Below, piece after piece: positions 7,751 through 16,632 of a DNA stretch of 64,000 bases. This DNA comes from Campylobacterota bacterium (GTDB taxonomy: Bacteria > Campylobacterota > Campylobacteria > Campylobacterales > Sulfurimonadaceae). Within the stretch, counting starts at the first letter, position 1. Each line of letters starts with the position of its first letter. A program made the translations under genes and the position numbers. Location of the stretch: contig JBFMGG010000006.1 of assembly GCA_040752835.1 (NCBI GenBank), positions 62,001-126,000 of the forward strand, read 5' to 3'. Under the pieces are notes generated by a model. The model searched no databases. It saw only the letters and a program-made list of their open reading frames with translations, and was not told the origin of the DNA.

Positions 7751-10137
7751 CGCTCGAATTCGCTGACGACCTGCCGCATTTTCAGGAGCGAATCGGGATT
7801 GAGCGAGATCGAATCGATCCCCTGCTGAACGAGAAAACGGGTGATTTCGGGGTAATCGGAGGGGGCCTGACCGCAGATGCCGATGTATTTTCCCCGCTCT
7901 TTGCACGCACGGATCGCCATACTGAGCATCCGCGTGACCGCTTCGTTACGTTCGTCGAATACCGACGATACCAGCGCGCTGTCGCGATCGACTCCCAGCA
8001 CAAGCTGCGTCAGATCATTACTACCGATGCTGTAGCCGTCGAAGATTTCCAAAAACTGATCCACCAGAATGACGTTGGCGGGAATCTCGCACATTGCATA
8101 GACCTCCAGAGCGTTCTCCCCCTGCACGAGCCCCGCTTCGTTCATCACCGTAATCGCTTTTTTCCCCTCTTCGGGAGTCCGGACGAAAGGGAGCATCACT
8201 TTGACGTTGGTAAGGCCCATCTCGTCGCGTACCCGCTTCAGCGCCTCGCATTCCCACAGGAACGCTTCGCGGTACTCCTGCGAATAATAACGGCTCGCCC
8301 CCCGAAACCCGATCATCGGGTTCTCTTCGTCGCGCTCGTACGCAAATCCGCCGCTCATGTGCTTGTATTCATTCGATTTAAAGTCCGTGGTTCGGACGAT
8401 GACCGGCTTGGGATAAAATGCCGCGGCGATCATCCCGACCCCTTCGGCGACCTTGTCGACAAAAAACCGTTTGGGATCGTCGTATCCCCTCATCGCTTCG
8501 ACAACCGCGTCTTCGTCGCTGAGCGTTTTTCCCTTCGCCTTGTCAACCAGCGCCATCGGGTGGGCTTTGACGTACTGGGTGACGATAAACTCCATCCGCG
8601 CCAGCCCTACCCCGTCGTTGGGCAGCTTGGCGACTTTAAACGCGATTTCGGGGTTCCCCACGTTCATGTAAAGTTTGGTTTTGGTCGGCGGGAGCGTCCC
8701 CAGATCGGTTTTTTTGATCTCAAAATCCAGCAGACCCGCATAGACGTTCCCGTTTTCCCCTTCGGCGCAACTGACGGTCACTTCGTCCCCTTCGCTGAGC
8801 ACTTCCGTCGCATTCCCCGTCCCCACGATCGCGGGAACGCCGATCTCGCGCGCGACGATCGCGGCATGGCAGGTACGCCCGCCGCGGTTGGTGATGACGG
8901 CGGACGCTTTTTTCATGATCGGTTCCCAATCAGGATCGGTGATGTCGGCAACGAGCACTTCCCCTTCGTTGAAACGGTCGCTTTCGTGGGGTGAACGGAT
9001 GATTTTCACTTTGCCCGCCCCGATCTTCTCCCCGATCGCTTTTCCGCTGGCCAAAACATTTCGTGTTTTGGTTGTGTTGATGTGGTATTGCTCAAGAATA
9101 TTCTCACCCATCCGGCGGCTCTGAACCGTCTCGGGGCGGGCCTGCACGATAAACAGCTCGCCGCTCTGACCGTCTTTGGCCCATTCGATGTCCATCGGAC
9201 GGTATTCTCCCGCCTGCGTCGTATAGTGCTCTTCGATAATCATCGCGTAGCGGGCGAGCACCGCGACTTCGTCATCGGTAATCGAAAAACGTTCCTGCAG
9301 TTTTTTGGGCGTGGCCAGATTCACGGTATGGTGACGCTCGTCATAGCGCATTGTAAGGGCTTTGGAACCGAGCTGACGTTTGAGGATCGATACTTTGCCC
9401 TCCCGCAGCGTGGGTTTGAAAACGTAAAACTCATCGGGGTTGACCCTCCCGCCGACGATGTTCTCGCCCAGTCCGTAAATCGAGTTGATGAGGATCAGGT
9501 TTTCCGAGCCGTTTTCCGTGTCGATGGTAAACATGACGCCGCTGCTGGCCAGATCGCTGCGTACCATCTTCTGAACGCCGACGGAGAGGGCAACCGCGAA
9601 ATGGTCATACCCCCGGCTGTGACGGTAGCTGATCGCGCGGTCGGTGAAGAGGGATGCGAAACAGCGTTTGACGTGTTCGACGAGCATGGTCTCGCCGCGC
9701 ACGTTGAGATAGCTCTCCTGCTGCCCCGCGAAACTCGCATCGGGCAGATCTTCCGCCGTGGCAGAGGAGCGGACGGCTACGTCCACCGAGGACATCGCAT
9801 ACTCTTTTTCCATCTCGTGGTAGGCGGCGGCGATCTCGTTTTTAAGTTCTTCGGGCATCTCGCCCGAGAGCATCAGCGTCCGCACCGCTTCCCCGCAGCG
9901 GGAGAGCTCTTCGATGTCGGCGATGTCTACCCCCTCGAACAATGCGCGGATTTTGGGTTCGAACCCGTTATGGTTCACGAAAACACGGTACCCATCGGCC
10001 GTAACGGCAAACCCCTCGGGTACCTTGACCCCGAGTTTTTTAAGCGAACCGATCATTTCTCCGAGCGAAGCGTTTTTACCCCCGACCAAAGCGATATCAT
10101 GAATATTCAGCGAATCAAAACGGCGAATGTAGCGCAT
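7747..10137 (-). CDS. ppsA: Phosphoenolpyruvate synthase
   Basis: 796 residues, the normal length for the family. Order of domains: N-terminal PEP/pyruvate-binding ATP-grasp (GGKNASLGEMIG at residue 20, RSSATAEDLPDASFAGQQES), central phosphohistidine swivel domain (GGRTCHAAIVAREIGVPAIVG, with the catalytic His), and C-terminal PEP-binding TIM barrel ending with CGQAPSDYPE, the active-site Cys. Converts pyruvate plus ATP to PEP, AMP and Pi. In autotrophic Campylobacterota using the reductive TCA cycle this is the step from fixed pyruvate to gluconeogenesis (family knowledge applied by inference). Transcribed alone, divergent from the radical SAM gene. Confidence 0.96.
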   Translation of the reverse strand: MRYIRRFDSLNIHDIALVGGKNASLGEMIGSLKKLGVKVPEGFAVTADGYRVFVNHNGFEPKIRALFEGVDIADIEELSRCGEAVRTLMLSGEMPEELKNEIAAAYHEMEKEYAMSSVDVAVRSSATAEDLPDASFAGQQESYLNVRGETMLVEHVKRCFASLFTDRAISYRHSRGYDHFAVALSVGVQKMVRSDLASSGVMFTIDTENGSENLILINSIYGLGENIVGGRVNPDEFYVFKPTLREGKVSILKRQLGSKALTMRYDERHHTVNLATPKKLQERFSITDDEVAVLARYAMIIEEHYTTQAGEYRPMDIEWAKDGQSGELFIVQARPETVQSRRMGENILEQYHINTTKTRNVLASGKAIGEKIGAGKVKIIRSPHESDRFNEGEVLVADITDPDWEPIMKKASAVITNRGGRTCHAAIVAREIGVPAIVGTGNATEVLSEGDEVTVSCAEGENGNVYAGLLDFEIKKTDLGTLPPTKTKLYMNVGNPEIAFKVAKLPNDGVGLARMEFIVTQYVKAHPMALVDKAKGKTLSDEDAVVEAMRGYDDPKRFFVDKVAEGVGMIAAAFYPKPVIVRTTDFKSNEYKHMSGGFAYERDEENPMIGFRGASRYYSQEYREAFLWECEALKRVRDEMGLTNVKVMLPFVRTPEEGKKAITVMNEAGLVQGENALEVYAMCEIPANVILVDQFLEIFDGYSIGSNDLTQLVLGVDRDSALVSSVFDERNEAVTRMLSMAIRACKERGKYIGICGQAPSDYPEITRFLVQQGIDSISLNPDSLLKMRQVVSEFER

Positions 10138-10210
10138 AATGTTTCCTTTGTCATTATTATGAGTCTATATAGAATACCATATAATACGTTTATCTTTTAC
10201 CGGAACGCCC

Positions 10211-11713
10211 ATGCACCCTATCATCCTCACGACCCTCAATGCCCGATACGCCCACAGCGCCCTCGGGCTGCGCTATCTCTATGCCAACCTGCGCGAGCTG
10301 CAAAGCGACGCTGCGATTCTGGAATTTACGATCAACGAGCAGGTTCAAAGTATCGCTGAGAGGCTGCTCGAACACTCCCCCCGCATCATCGGCATAGGCG
10401 TCTACATCTGGAACGCCTCCGAAACGGCGGAACTGATCGGGGTCCTGAAAAAAGTCTCCCCTCAAACCTTCATCGTCCTCGGCGGCCCCGAAGCGGGCCA
10501 TCTTCCCCACCGCGTCGATTTTTCCAAAGCCGACTGCATCATCGGCGGCGAGGGGGAAATCGCCTTTTACGAAGTATGCCGCAGTGTCCTGAACGCTCAA
10601 GCTCCCGCAGAACGGTTCATCAAAGCCCCGCTTCCCGATCTTACATCGATCGCGCTCCCCTACTCCGCCTACGCTGACGAAGACGTGGCCCACCGATACA
10701 TCTACGTCGAAGCCTCGCGCGGCTGCCCGTTCGAATGCGAGTTTTGCCTCTCCTCGATCGACGAAAAGGTGCGCAATTTTCCGCTCGAAACGTTGCTTGA
10801 AGAGTTCGAAACCCTCTGGCAGCGCGGCGCGCGCAGTTTCAAATTCATCGACCGCACCTTTAACCTCAATATGACCTTCGCCAATGCGATCCTCGATTTC
10901 TTTTTGTCCAAGGAACCACCCTATTTCGCCCATTTCGAAGTGATCCCCGACCATTTCCCCGAATCGCTCCGTCACAAAATCTCCCTTTTCCCTCCCGGAT
11001 CGCTCCAACTGGAAATCGGAATACAGACCCTCGACCCCCTCATCGCCAAAGGGATCAACCGTCCCCTGCGGCTTGAAAAGATTATCGACAACCTGCGGTT
11101 CCTCGAAAGCTGCACCTCGGCGCATCTGCACCTCGATCTCATCGTAGGCCTTCCGGGTGAGAGTCTCGAAGGATTCGGACGGAACCTCGACACCCTCGTC
11201 TCTCTCACCCGCAGCGAAATCCAGATCGGGATTCTCAAAAACCTCTCCGGCACCACCCTCTCGCGCCACGATGCCGCGCACGGGATGCTCTATGCCGACA
11301 CACCTCCCTATGACATTTTGCAAAACGATCTCCTCAGCTTCACACAGATACAGAAGATGAAACGGTTCGCCCGGTTTTGGGACATCTATTACAACAGCGG
11401 AAATTTCGATTCGACGGTACGATTGCTTTGGGAGGGGAAAAGCGTATTCGAGTCGTTTTACGCCTTCAGCGAGTGGATCTATGCCCGTACCCTCTCAACC
11501 TGGAAAATTTCACTGGAGCGCCAAAGCGCCCTGATCTACGAATACCTCTGCACGCTCCGGGATACCGATACGGTACGTTCCACACTGCTCGAAGATATCG
11601 CCAAGTCCGAAGGAAGGACGTTACCGCACTATCTGAAACACGAGACGAACAACCGGGATGAAAGTAAAAAAAGCGTAGTCCCCAAGCGGCAGGCCAAACG
11701 GATGGATGAGTAA
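10211..11713 (+). CDS. B12-binding domain radical SAM protein (DUF4080 type)
   Basis: 500 residues. An N-terminal cobalamin-binding-like Rossmann domain (residues 1-130, GGPEAGH, GGEGE) is followed by a radical SAM core with the CxxxCxxC motif at Cys172, Cys176 and Cys179 (GCPFECEFC). The C-terminal part matches the DUF4080 pattern in spirit (LLSFTQIQKMKRFARFWDIYYNSG). The family resembles methylthiotransferase and anaerobic B12-dependent methyltransferase enzymes; the substrate is not known. The start was chosen at the ATG 14 bases after a purine-rich stretch, divergent from ppsA. Confidence 0.85.
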   Translation: MHPIILTTLNARYAHSALGLRYLYANLRELQSDAAILEFTINEQVQSIAERLLEHSPRIIGIGVYIWNASETAELIGVLKKVSPQTFIVLGGPEAGHLPHRVDFSKADCIIGGEGEIAFYEVCRSVLNAQAPAERFIKAPLPDLTSIALPYSAYADEDVAHRYIYVEASRGCPFECEFCLSSIDEKVRNFPLETLLEEFETLWQRGARSFKFIDRTFNLNMTFANAILDFFLSKEPPYFAHFEVIPDHFPESLRHKISLFPPGSLQLEIGIQTLDPLIAKGINRPLRLEKIIDNLRFLESCTSAHLHLDLIVGLPGESLEGFGRNLDTLVSLTRSEIQIGILKNLSGTTLSRHDAAHGMLYADTPPYDILQNDLLSFTQIQKMKRFARFWDIYYNSGNFDSTVRLLWEGKSVFESFYAFSEWIYARTLSTWKISLERQSALIYEYLCTLRDTDTVRSTLLEDIAKSEGRTLPHYLKHETNNRDESKKSVVPKRQAKRMDE

Positions 11714-11724
11714 GAAAAAGGGAG

Positions 11725-11758
11725 ATTAAAAATGCCCGCAGGTGACGAATCTGCGGGC
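11725..11758 (-). terminator. Intrinsic terminator downstream of the porin gene
   Basis: An 8-bp perfect stem, GCCCGCAG / CTGCGGGC (11734-11741 with 11751-11758), is followed on the minus strand by ATTTTTAATC. It lies 88 bases after the porin stop codon and is convergent with the radical SAM gene. Confidence 0.7.
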
Positions 11759-11815
11759 GGAGTGTGCGCGGGGTGACGAATCCCACGCGGCAAACTTAAC
11801 ATAAGGAGAATTGAA

Positions 11816-11831
11816 AGGGCCCGAAGGCCCT
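11816..11831 (-). terminator. Short GC hairpin just after the porin stop codon
   Basis: A 6-bp stem, AGGGCC / GGCCCT, with a CGAA tetraloop sits 15 bases past the porin stop. Only a TTTC tract follows, so it may protect the mRNA 3' end or act as a weak first terminator ahead of the stronger hairpin at 11,734. Confidence 0.4.
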
Positions 11832-11845
11832 GAAGAAATGACTTC

Positions 11846-13084
11846 TTAGAATTTCAAAGAAGCGATGATACGGAGAGTATCGGTATCGATTGTTTTTGCA
11901 CCAGTATTATCTTCTTTATCATACTGTGTGTAGATAGCGGTCAAACCAAGTGGTCCAACTTTACCGGATGCAATAACATCCCATGCACTGTATTCAGCTT
12001 TGTTTGCAGCATTGTTGTTACCGTCTGTTTCGGCTTCACCGTAGCTAGCTGACAAAGTGACACCCGGGATCATTTTGGTTGACGCACCGATTTTCCACGC
12101 ATCTGTATCAGATTTCGTAGTGTGCTCGCCATCCATGTAGATGCTTCCCAGCGCAGTGTAAATCATTGATTTATCGCCCGTTGCAACGTTAGAAAAGTTA
12201 TCCGCTTGTGCGATACCGTTCCCGTTGTTGTCGCTTGCAGACGAATACGCTGCATAGATGTTTGAGTTAGCAACGTTTACACCCAGTTTCACTGCATAGA
12301 TATCAGTGTCGCTGTAGTTAACGTATTTTTTATCCATGTTTGCGTACTGAAGACCAAGTTCGACCATGTCGCCCATCAGTTTGGCATCAGCCTGCAACCA
12401 GTATGCATCCGCAACGCTCTGAACGTCGTAGTACCACGCCTGAACCGTTGTGTTAGGAATTGATTTATTGATCGCACCCGCAGCGTAAGCACCGGTAGCA
12501 CCGAACGTCGAGAATTTACCGCCGTTGTTGACAGTTGTGTTGCTGGCGGCACCGTTGTCTTTACCGACCCATGCACCGACGAGTGTCGTGTCCGGAAGAT
12601 CGTTGTTCAATACAACCGCAGCATCGAAAGTATTGTCAACAACGTTCCATTTTTCCGTGAACGCAAGCGGAGTATTCAGTTCCTGGCGACCGACTTTGAG
12701 CGTCGTTTTGCCGGCAGTGTAGGCAAGGTACAATTCGCGGGCCCATGACTGGTCGTCCAGCGCACCTGACGCGGCTGTACCATCTGGATTCAAACGTGCG
12801 GTAGGAACCTGTCCGACGAGGTTGTTCTCAAGACCGAGTGTTGTCAACGCGTACGCGCTGGCACCCATGCTGAGGTTTGGAGCAAGGTCCATCGTTGCAC
12901 CGACCAACAATGATACTTCCGCCAACGAGTTTGTCCCGTGGTCGAACATATCCAGGTTGCTTCCCAGTGTTTCGGATGTTTGATACCAAACTTTTGCTTC
13001 ACCGTTTACTTTGACGTTGTCGATCGCAAACGCGCTTGTTCCCAGAGCCATTACGGCTACAAGACTCAGTTTTCCTAATTTCAT
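11846..13084 (-). CDS. Outer membrane porin (Campylobacterota type)
   Basis: 412 residues. The N-terminal signal peptide (MKLGKLSLVAVMALGTSAFA, cleavage after AFA) leads into IDNVKVNGEAKVWYQTSE, the usual start of Campylobacterota porins. The mature part is rich in alternating aromatic/polar strands, glycine and asparagine and ends in a C-terminal Phe (IIASLKF), the beta-barrel insertion signal. A general diffusion or anion channel in the outer membrane is expected. It is flanked by two terminator hairpins downstream and a long AT-rich region upstream. Codon usage differs slightly from neighbours (many A/T-ending codons), as is common for highly expressed porins. Confidence 0.88.
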   Translation of the reverse strand: MKLGKLSLVAVMALGTSAFAIDNVKVNGEAKVWYQTSETLGSNLDMFDHGTNSLAEVSLLVGATMDLAPNLSMGASAYALTTLGLENNLVGQVPTARLNPDGTAASGALDDQSWARELYLAYTAGKTTLKVGRQELNTPLAFTEKWNVVDNTFDAAVVLNNDLPDTTLVGAWVGKDNGAASNTTVNNGGKFSTFGATGAYAAGAINKSIPNTTVQAWYYDVQSVADAYWLQADAKLMGDMVELGLQYANMDKKYVNYSDTDIYAVKLGVNVANSNIYAAYSSASDNNGNGIAQADNFSNVATGDKSMIYTALGSIYMDGEHTTKSDTDAWKIGASTKMIPGVTLSASYGEAETDGNNNAANKAEYSAWDVIASGKVGPLGLTAIYTQYDKEDNTGAKTIDTDTLRIIASLKF

Positions 13085-13355
13085 TCATTCTCCTTCAAGA
13101 AACCGTCCGTAATAAGATAATCTTATTTGGATCTCGAGACTCAGTTTAAAGGTCTTTATCTTAAATAAATCTTTAAAACTATAATTTTTTTTGATGGAGT
13201 TACAAATTTGTAAGCTTTTGAGACAAAAATGTGATAAAAAGAAAAAATTATACTTTTCGGCGCAGCGGATCGGGATTTTGAATCAGAAAATCAAATATTT
13301 GATTTCATAACTTTAATTATCATATTTAATACAGAATAAAAAGGTTTAGAGATAG
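13085..13355. promoter_or_regulatory. AT-rich control region of the porin gene with 17-bp palindrome
   Basis: No credible gene lies here. At 13111-13127, 27 bases upstream of the porin ATG, is a perfect palindrome AATAAGAT-A-ATCTTATT. Further upstream are an imperfect inverted repeat AGTTTAAAG / CTTTAAAACT around 13144-13182 and long A/T tracts. The palindrome is in the leader or core promoter of the porin gene and is a candidate operator. Which regulator binds it is unknown. Confidence 0.5.
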
Positions 13356-13383
13356 AAAAAGAGTCCCGCCCCACACAGGGCGG
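13356..13383 (-). terminator. Intrinsic terminator of the sulfide dehydrogenase/Rieske/cytochrome operon
   Basis: Stem CCGCCC / GGGCGG (13366-13371 with 13378-13383) with a 6-base loop, followed on the minus strand by GACTCTTTTTC. It lies 19 bases after the cytochrome stop codon. Confidence 0.75.
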
Positions 13384-13401
13384 AGAAGAGCCGAAAAAGG
13401 A

Positions 13402-13815
13402 TTACCAGTTACGGATGCGGATATGGCACGACGTACACTGCTTGAGCAACTGGGTATAGTCCTCGAGCGCGTTGTCCATGCGGCCCGCTTCGACCGACGC
13501 AATCAGATCGTCCGAATAGAGACGAAGCATGTGAGCCGTTTTCTGGGCGAATTTATAGGCGTAGACCTGGTCTTTGGGAAGAATCGCTTTGACCTCTTCG
13601 CTTTCGAGCGATTTGAGCGTCCCCTGAAGTCTTTTGACCCCCATTTTCATCTCGTCACCCGAACTGTACAGGCCTCCACGCTGGATCTGTTCCATCGCGT
13701 CCATCATCGTACGCATCTCTTTCATCAGTTCCAGTCGCGGATCGGCTTTTTCAGCCGCGTTCAACGATCCGGCGAGAAACACTCCCACTGCCAGTGACGC
13801 TAAAGCTTTTTTCAT
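13402..13815 (-). CDS. Periplasmic c-type cytochrome with C-terminal haem motif
   Basis: 137 residues. A signal peptide (MKKALASLAVGVFLAGSLNA) is followed by a mainly helical domain and a single CTSCH haem-binding motif at Cys127-His131, seven residues from the C-terminus. A C-terminal haem motif on a four-helix scaffold is the layout of class II (cytochrome c'-like) proteins. It follows the Rieske gene by 12 bases and probably accepts electrons from the sulfide dehydrogenase/Rieske pair (inference from operon). It is not a typical dihaem FccA subunit. Confidence 0.8.
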   Translation of the reverse strand: MKKALASLAVGVFLAGSLNAAEKADPRLELMKEMRTMMDAMEQIQRGGLYSSGDEMKMGVKRLQGTLKSLESEEVKAILPKDQVYAYKFAQKTAHMLRLYSDDLIASVEAGRMDNALEDYTQLLKQCTSCHIRIRNW

Positions 13816-13827
13816 CGGTTGCCCCTT

Positions 13828-14556
13828 TTAATATTGGATAATTTCTTTCGAAAACTCGCTGAGTTTGACGGTCTTGGCCGAAATGGAAACGAGCTTTTTC
13901 GACTCTGCCGGTTTCCCGTAAAACTCTTTGATCTCCGGACGGAACGCCTGGAAATAGTCGTGGAATTTGTCCTGACCCAAAATCCCGACAGCCCACAGGG
14001 TATCGTCGGCCGCGTGTTCGAGCACCACCGCATTCAAAGGTTGCGTCGCCGCCCCGCCGAGAACTTTGGCACCCGAACCGGCATCGAACGCCGAGAGGTG
14101 AGACGAACAGACGATTACGCCGCTTTTATCGTACGCCATCGTTTTTTTGTTGGTCGGGACGTATCCGATGAAACTGTCGTTCGGAGTCGGGTGAGTCAGC
14201 TGGTGGGTACAGATCGCCACGTATGCGACCAGCGTACGCTCTTTGCCGACGCCGCTTTTCCAGACGTATTTCTCACCGGTTTCGGAGGTAAGCTGAACGT
14301 CCGTCGCCGTCGGTTTGGGGAGGTTGATCAACATACACGGAGTCGAAGCGTACGGATAATTGAAGATATACGTCACTTCCTTGGCCAGACTTGAGGCCTT
14401 GATCGGTTTACCGGCCGCATCAACCAGCTGTGCCTTCTCATACGCTTTGAAAAGGGCGCCGTCTGCGGCATACAAATTTCCGCGGATCAGCGATGGGCTG
14501 ACCGCAACAACCGTTGCACCTGCGGCAACAACTTTCAAAAAATTTCTTCTATCCAT
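13828..14556 (-). CDS. Tat-exported Rieske [2Fe-2S] protein
   Basis: 242 residues. The N-terminus MDRRNFLKVVAAGATVVAVS is a twin-arginine signal. The two cluster-binding boxes are CTHQLTH (Cys116, His118) and CSSHLSAFD (Cys150, His153), giving the two-Cys two-His ligand set of Rieske proteins. The second box is close to the classical CPCHGS but has serine for the proline, cysteine and glycine positions, so the disulfide found in bc1-type Rieske proteins is absent, as in low-potential or arsenite-oxidase-like types. It sits between the flavoprotein and the cytochrome gene and may relay electrons between them (inference). Confidence 0.85.
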   Translation of the reverse strand: MDRRNFLKVVAAGATVVAVSPSLIRGNLYAADGALFKAYEKAQLVDAAGKPIKASSLAKEVTYIFNYPYASTPCMLINLPKPTATDVQLTSETGEKYVWKSGVGKERTLVAYVAICTHQLTHPTPNDSFIGYVPTNKKTMAYDKSGVIVCSSHLSAFDAGSGAKVLGGAATQPLNAVVLEHAADDTLWAVGILGQDKFHDYFQAFRPEIKEFYGKPAESKKLVSISAKTVKLSEFSKEIIQY

Positions 14557-14614
14557 GATAATGTCCGTGTTGAATGATTTTGCGGTGATTAGTGTAGCAG
14601 ATATTGCATTTAAA

Positions 14615-14640
14615 TTTCCCCCCGGGCGGGGAGAAAAAGG
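14615..14640 (-). terminator. GC-rich hairpin between flavoprotein and Rieske genes
   Basis: A C6/G4-rich inverted repeat (TCCCC at 14617-14621 with GGGGA at 14628-14632) lies 10 bases after the sulfide dehydrogenase stop and 59 bases before the Rieske start. Only a short AAATTT tract follows on the minus strand. It could be a partial terminator or mRNA processing hairpin that sets different levels within one operon. Confidence 0.35.
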
Positions 14641-14649
14641 GGGAAAGCA

Positions 14650-16047
14650 TCAACCGAAAAGGTCGCGCATCGCCCCTTTGTACCAGTCGCGGGTTGCTTT
14701 CGCAAGGCCTGTCGTACGGAATTTGCCCGTTTTTTCGTCTTTTGGAACGCTTCCTTTAGAACCGATAACCGGACCGGAAACCATGAACTCATGATTAACC
14801 ATGATCGCTTCTTCGGGATTACTTCCAACCATAGAGTAACAAACGTTCGCGCTTTTGTACGGAAGAGCCGACGCAACGCTGTAGCTTTTGCCGTGAAGGA
14901 CGTGTGCGATCTCTTTCGCGCACTCTTTACCTGACCAGATAGCAGTTTGTCCGCTTGGCGGAACCGCATGCCCGACAACGTCACCGACAGCGTAAACGTT
15001 TTTATCTGTAGCCGTCTGGAACGATACCGGCTTTTCAGGGCTTGTCGCCATTTTGACTTTTTTGAACGAATCGGGAGTCGTTGCGACGCCCGCCATGTCG
15101 ATGACCGGGTTGGACATGTTGTGCGGGATAAGGTTGAACACGCCGTATTTGATCGTGTGGGTCGCTTTTGTCCCTTCGGTATCGTCTTTGTCTTTGAAAG
15201 TCGTCTGAACGTAAGTGATCTCTTTTTTATCGAAATCAACATCTACGATCTTACAATGATCGCGGTGTTCTACCATGCCATTGTTTACTTCTTTCCATGC
15301 TTCTTTGAATGCCGCACCTTTGGCGATTTCAGCCGTTTCGTTGAGGATGATGACTTTACCCTCAATTCCTTCGTTTTTCATGTAGTTGGCAATCATGCTC
15401 GCACGTTCGAACGGTGCGGGAGGACAACGGTATTTTCCTTTTGGAACGGTAATAACGACATCACCGCCTTCAAGATTTTTGACCAAACGGTCAAGCGCTA
15501 CGTGCTCGCCGCCGGGTACGAGAGCCGCAGGGGCAAGACGTTTTGCTTTGGCGACTTTGGCCGCATCCCATGCGGGGAACGAACTTTTATAGTTATAGTC
15601 GATACCCGGTGCGAGAACGAGGATATCGTAACCGACCGAACCTTTTGCCGTATGGACGACTTTGGCCTCACGGTCGATGCCGGTCACTTCGGCCTGAAGC
15701 ATTCCGTAACCGAAGTTTTCAACCGCTTTGGAATAGTCGTGCATCAAAACGTTCAGATTGACGCCTTCGATTCCGCCGAGGTTGCAGTTTGAAAACGGAC
15801 AAGACATGAAGCTGTCGTTTTTCTCGATGATTGCCACATCGAATTTAGGATCGATTTTTTTGAGCTCTTTGGCAACGGTCAGACCGCCCCATCCGCCACC
15901 GATAATAACGACCTGGTGTTTACCGAGCATTTTGCCTGATGCCGCCGATCCCGGCGCCGCGCCTGCAGCGGCCGTACAACCTGAAACAGCGGCAGCAGCG
16001 GCGCTGATACCGGCAAACTTGAGTAAGTCACGTCTTGAAAGTTTCAT
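14650..16047 (-). CDS. fccB: Sulfide dehydrogenase, flavocytochrome c flavoprotein subunit (FccB/SoxF type)
   Basis: 465 residues. A twin-arginine signal (SRRDLLKFAG) contains a cysteine-bearing segment (VSGCTA). The FAD-binding Rossmann motif VVIIGGGWGGL is at residues 46-56, and a second FAD motif, YAVGDVVG, at 352-359. The redox-active cysteine motif RCPPAPFER holds Cys208, and the partner region NVCYSMVG holds Cys403, both characteristic of flavocytochrome c sulfide dehydrogenases. It oxidises sulfide to sulfur or polysulfide in the periplasm and passes electrons to cytochrome c. No dihaem FccA gene is adjacent; a Rieske and a single-haem cytochrome follow instead. Transcribed from an AT-rich 236-base intergenic region shared with the chorismate mutase gene. 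Confidence 0.9.
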   Translation of the reverse strand: MKLSRRDLLKFAGISAAAAAVSGCTAAAGAAPGSAASGKMLGKHQVVIIGGGWGGLTVAKELKKIDPKFDVAIIEKNDSFMSCPFSNCNLGGIEGVNLNVLMHDYSKAVENFGYGMLQAEVTGIDREAKVVHTAKGSVGYDILVLAPGIDYNYKSSFPAWDAAKVAKAKRLAPAALVPGGEHVALDRLVKNLEGGDVVITVPKGKYRCPPAPFERASMIANYMKNEGIEGKVIILNETAEIAKGAAFKEAWKEVNNGMVEHRDHCKIVDVDFDKKEITYVQTTFKDKDDTEGTKATHTIKYGVFNLIPHNMSNPVIDMAGVATTPDSFKKVKMATSPEKPVSFQTATDKNVYAVGDVVGHAVPPSGQTAIWSGKECAKEIAHVLHGKSYSVASALPYKSANVCYSMVGSNPEEAIMVNHEFMVSGPVIGSKGSVPKDEKTGKFRTTGLAKATRDWYKGAMRDLFG

Positions 16048-16283
16048 ACTTAGGGTTCTCCTCTTCTTCGATTAGCTTCGAGTGCGAAAACAATAACAAA
16101 TTCGTCATCGCTTGAGGAGTATCATAGGTATTTAATTCTTAAAGATTTATAACTATATATAAAATATCAAAAAAAATACCAAATAAGTTAATTTTATATC
16201 AATCAGTGTGATAACTATGTGATATTTTCCAAATTACCGCATTCATGCTATGATAACGCCAACCCATTCCCCAAAGGAAAAGC

Positions 16284-16583
16284 ATGCAAGCCGCAGAGTG
16301 CCACAGTTTAGAAGAAGTACGCCAGTATATCGACCGTCTGGACGATCAGATCGTCGAACTGATCGCCGCGCGCAACGCTTACGTCAAGCAGGCTGCCCAG
16401 TTCAAACATTCGATCGAGGAGATTAAAGGTGAAGAGAGAATGGAAGCGGTCATGGACCGCGTCCGGCTCAAGGCGATGGAGTCGGGGGTATCCCCCAATC
16501 TCCTCTCGAAACTCTATAAAATAATGATAGACGAAATGGTCGAAGCGGAAATTTCGGAATTCCGCAACGCCAAGTCATTGTAA
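16284..16583 (+). CDS. Chorismate mutase, AroQ type (PchB-like)
   Basis: 99 residues, all helical, the size of a stand-alone AroQ domain. It has the N-terminal helix EVRQYIDRLDDQIVELIAARNAYVKQAAQFK with the family's spaced Arg and Lys, and a C-terminal helix LYKIMIDEMVEAE. The ERMEAVMDRVRLKA segment fits the second active-site helix. It converts chorismate to prephenate. PchB-like isochorismate-pyruvate lyase activity cannot be excluded from sequence. No other aromatic amino acid gene is beside it. GGAAAAGC upstream is a weak ribosome-binding site. Confidence 0.82.
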   Translation: MQAAECHSLEEVRQYIDRLDDQIVELIAARNAYVKQAAQFKHSIEEIKGEERMEAVMDRVRLKAMESGVSPNLLSKLYKIMIDEMVEAEISEFRNAKSL

Positions 16584-16632
16584 TGCAACACGCTTCCGGA
16601 TCCGCGAGGAATCACCGTTCCGGATGCCGTAC

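Noticed and set aside
9082-10359. 425-codon frame antisense to ppsA
   Set aside because: Long antisense frames are expected over GC-rich genes with strong codon bias; ppsA is unmistakable on the other strand.
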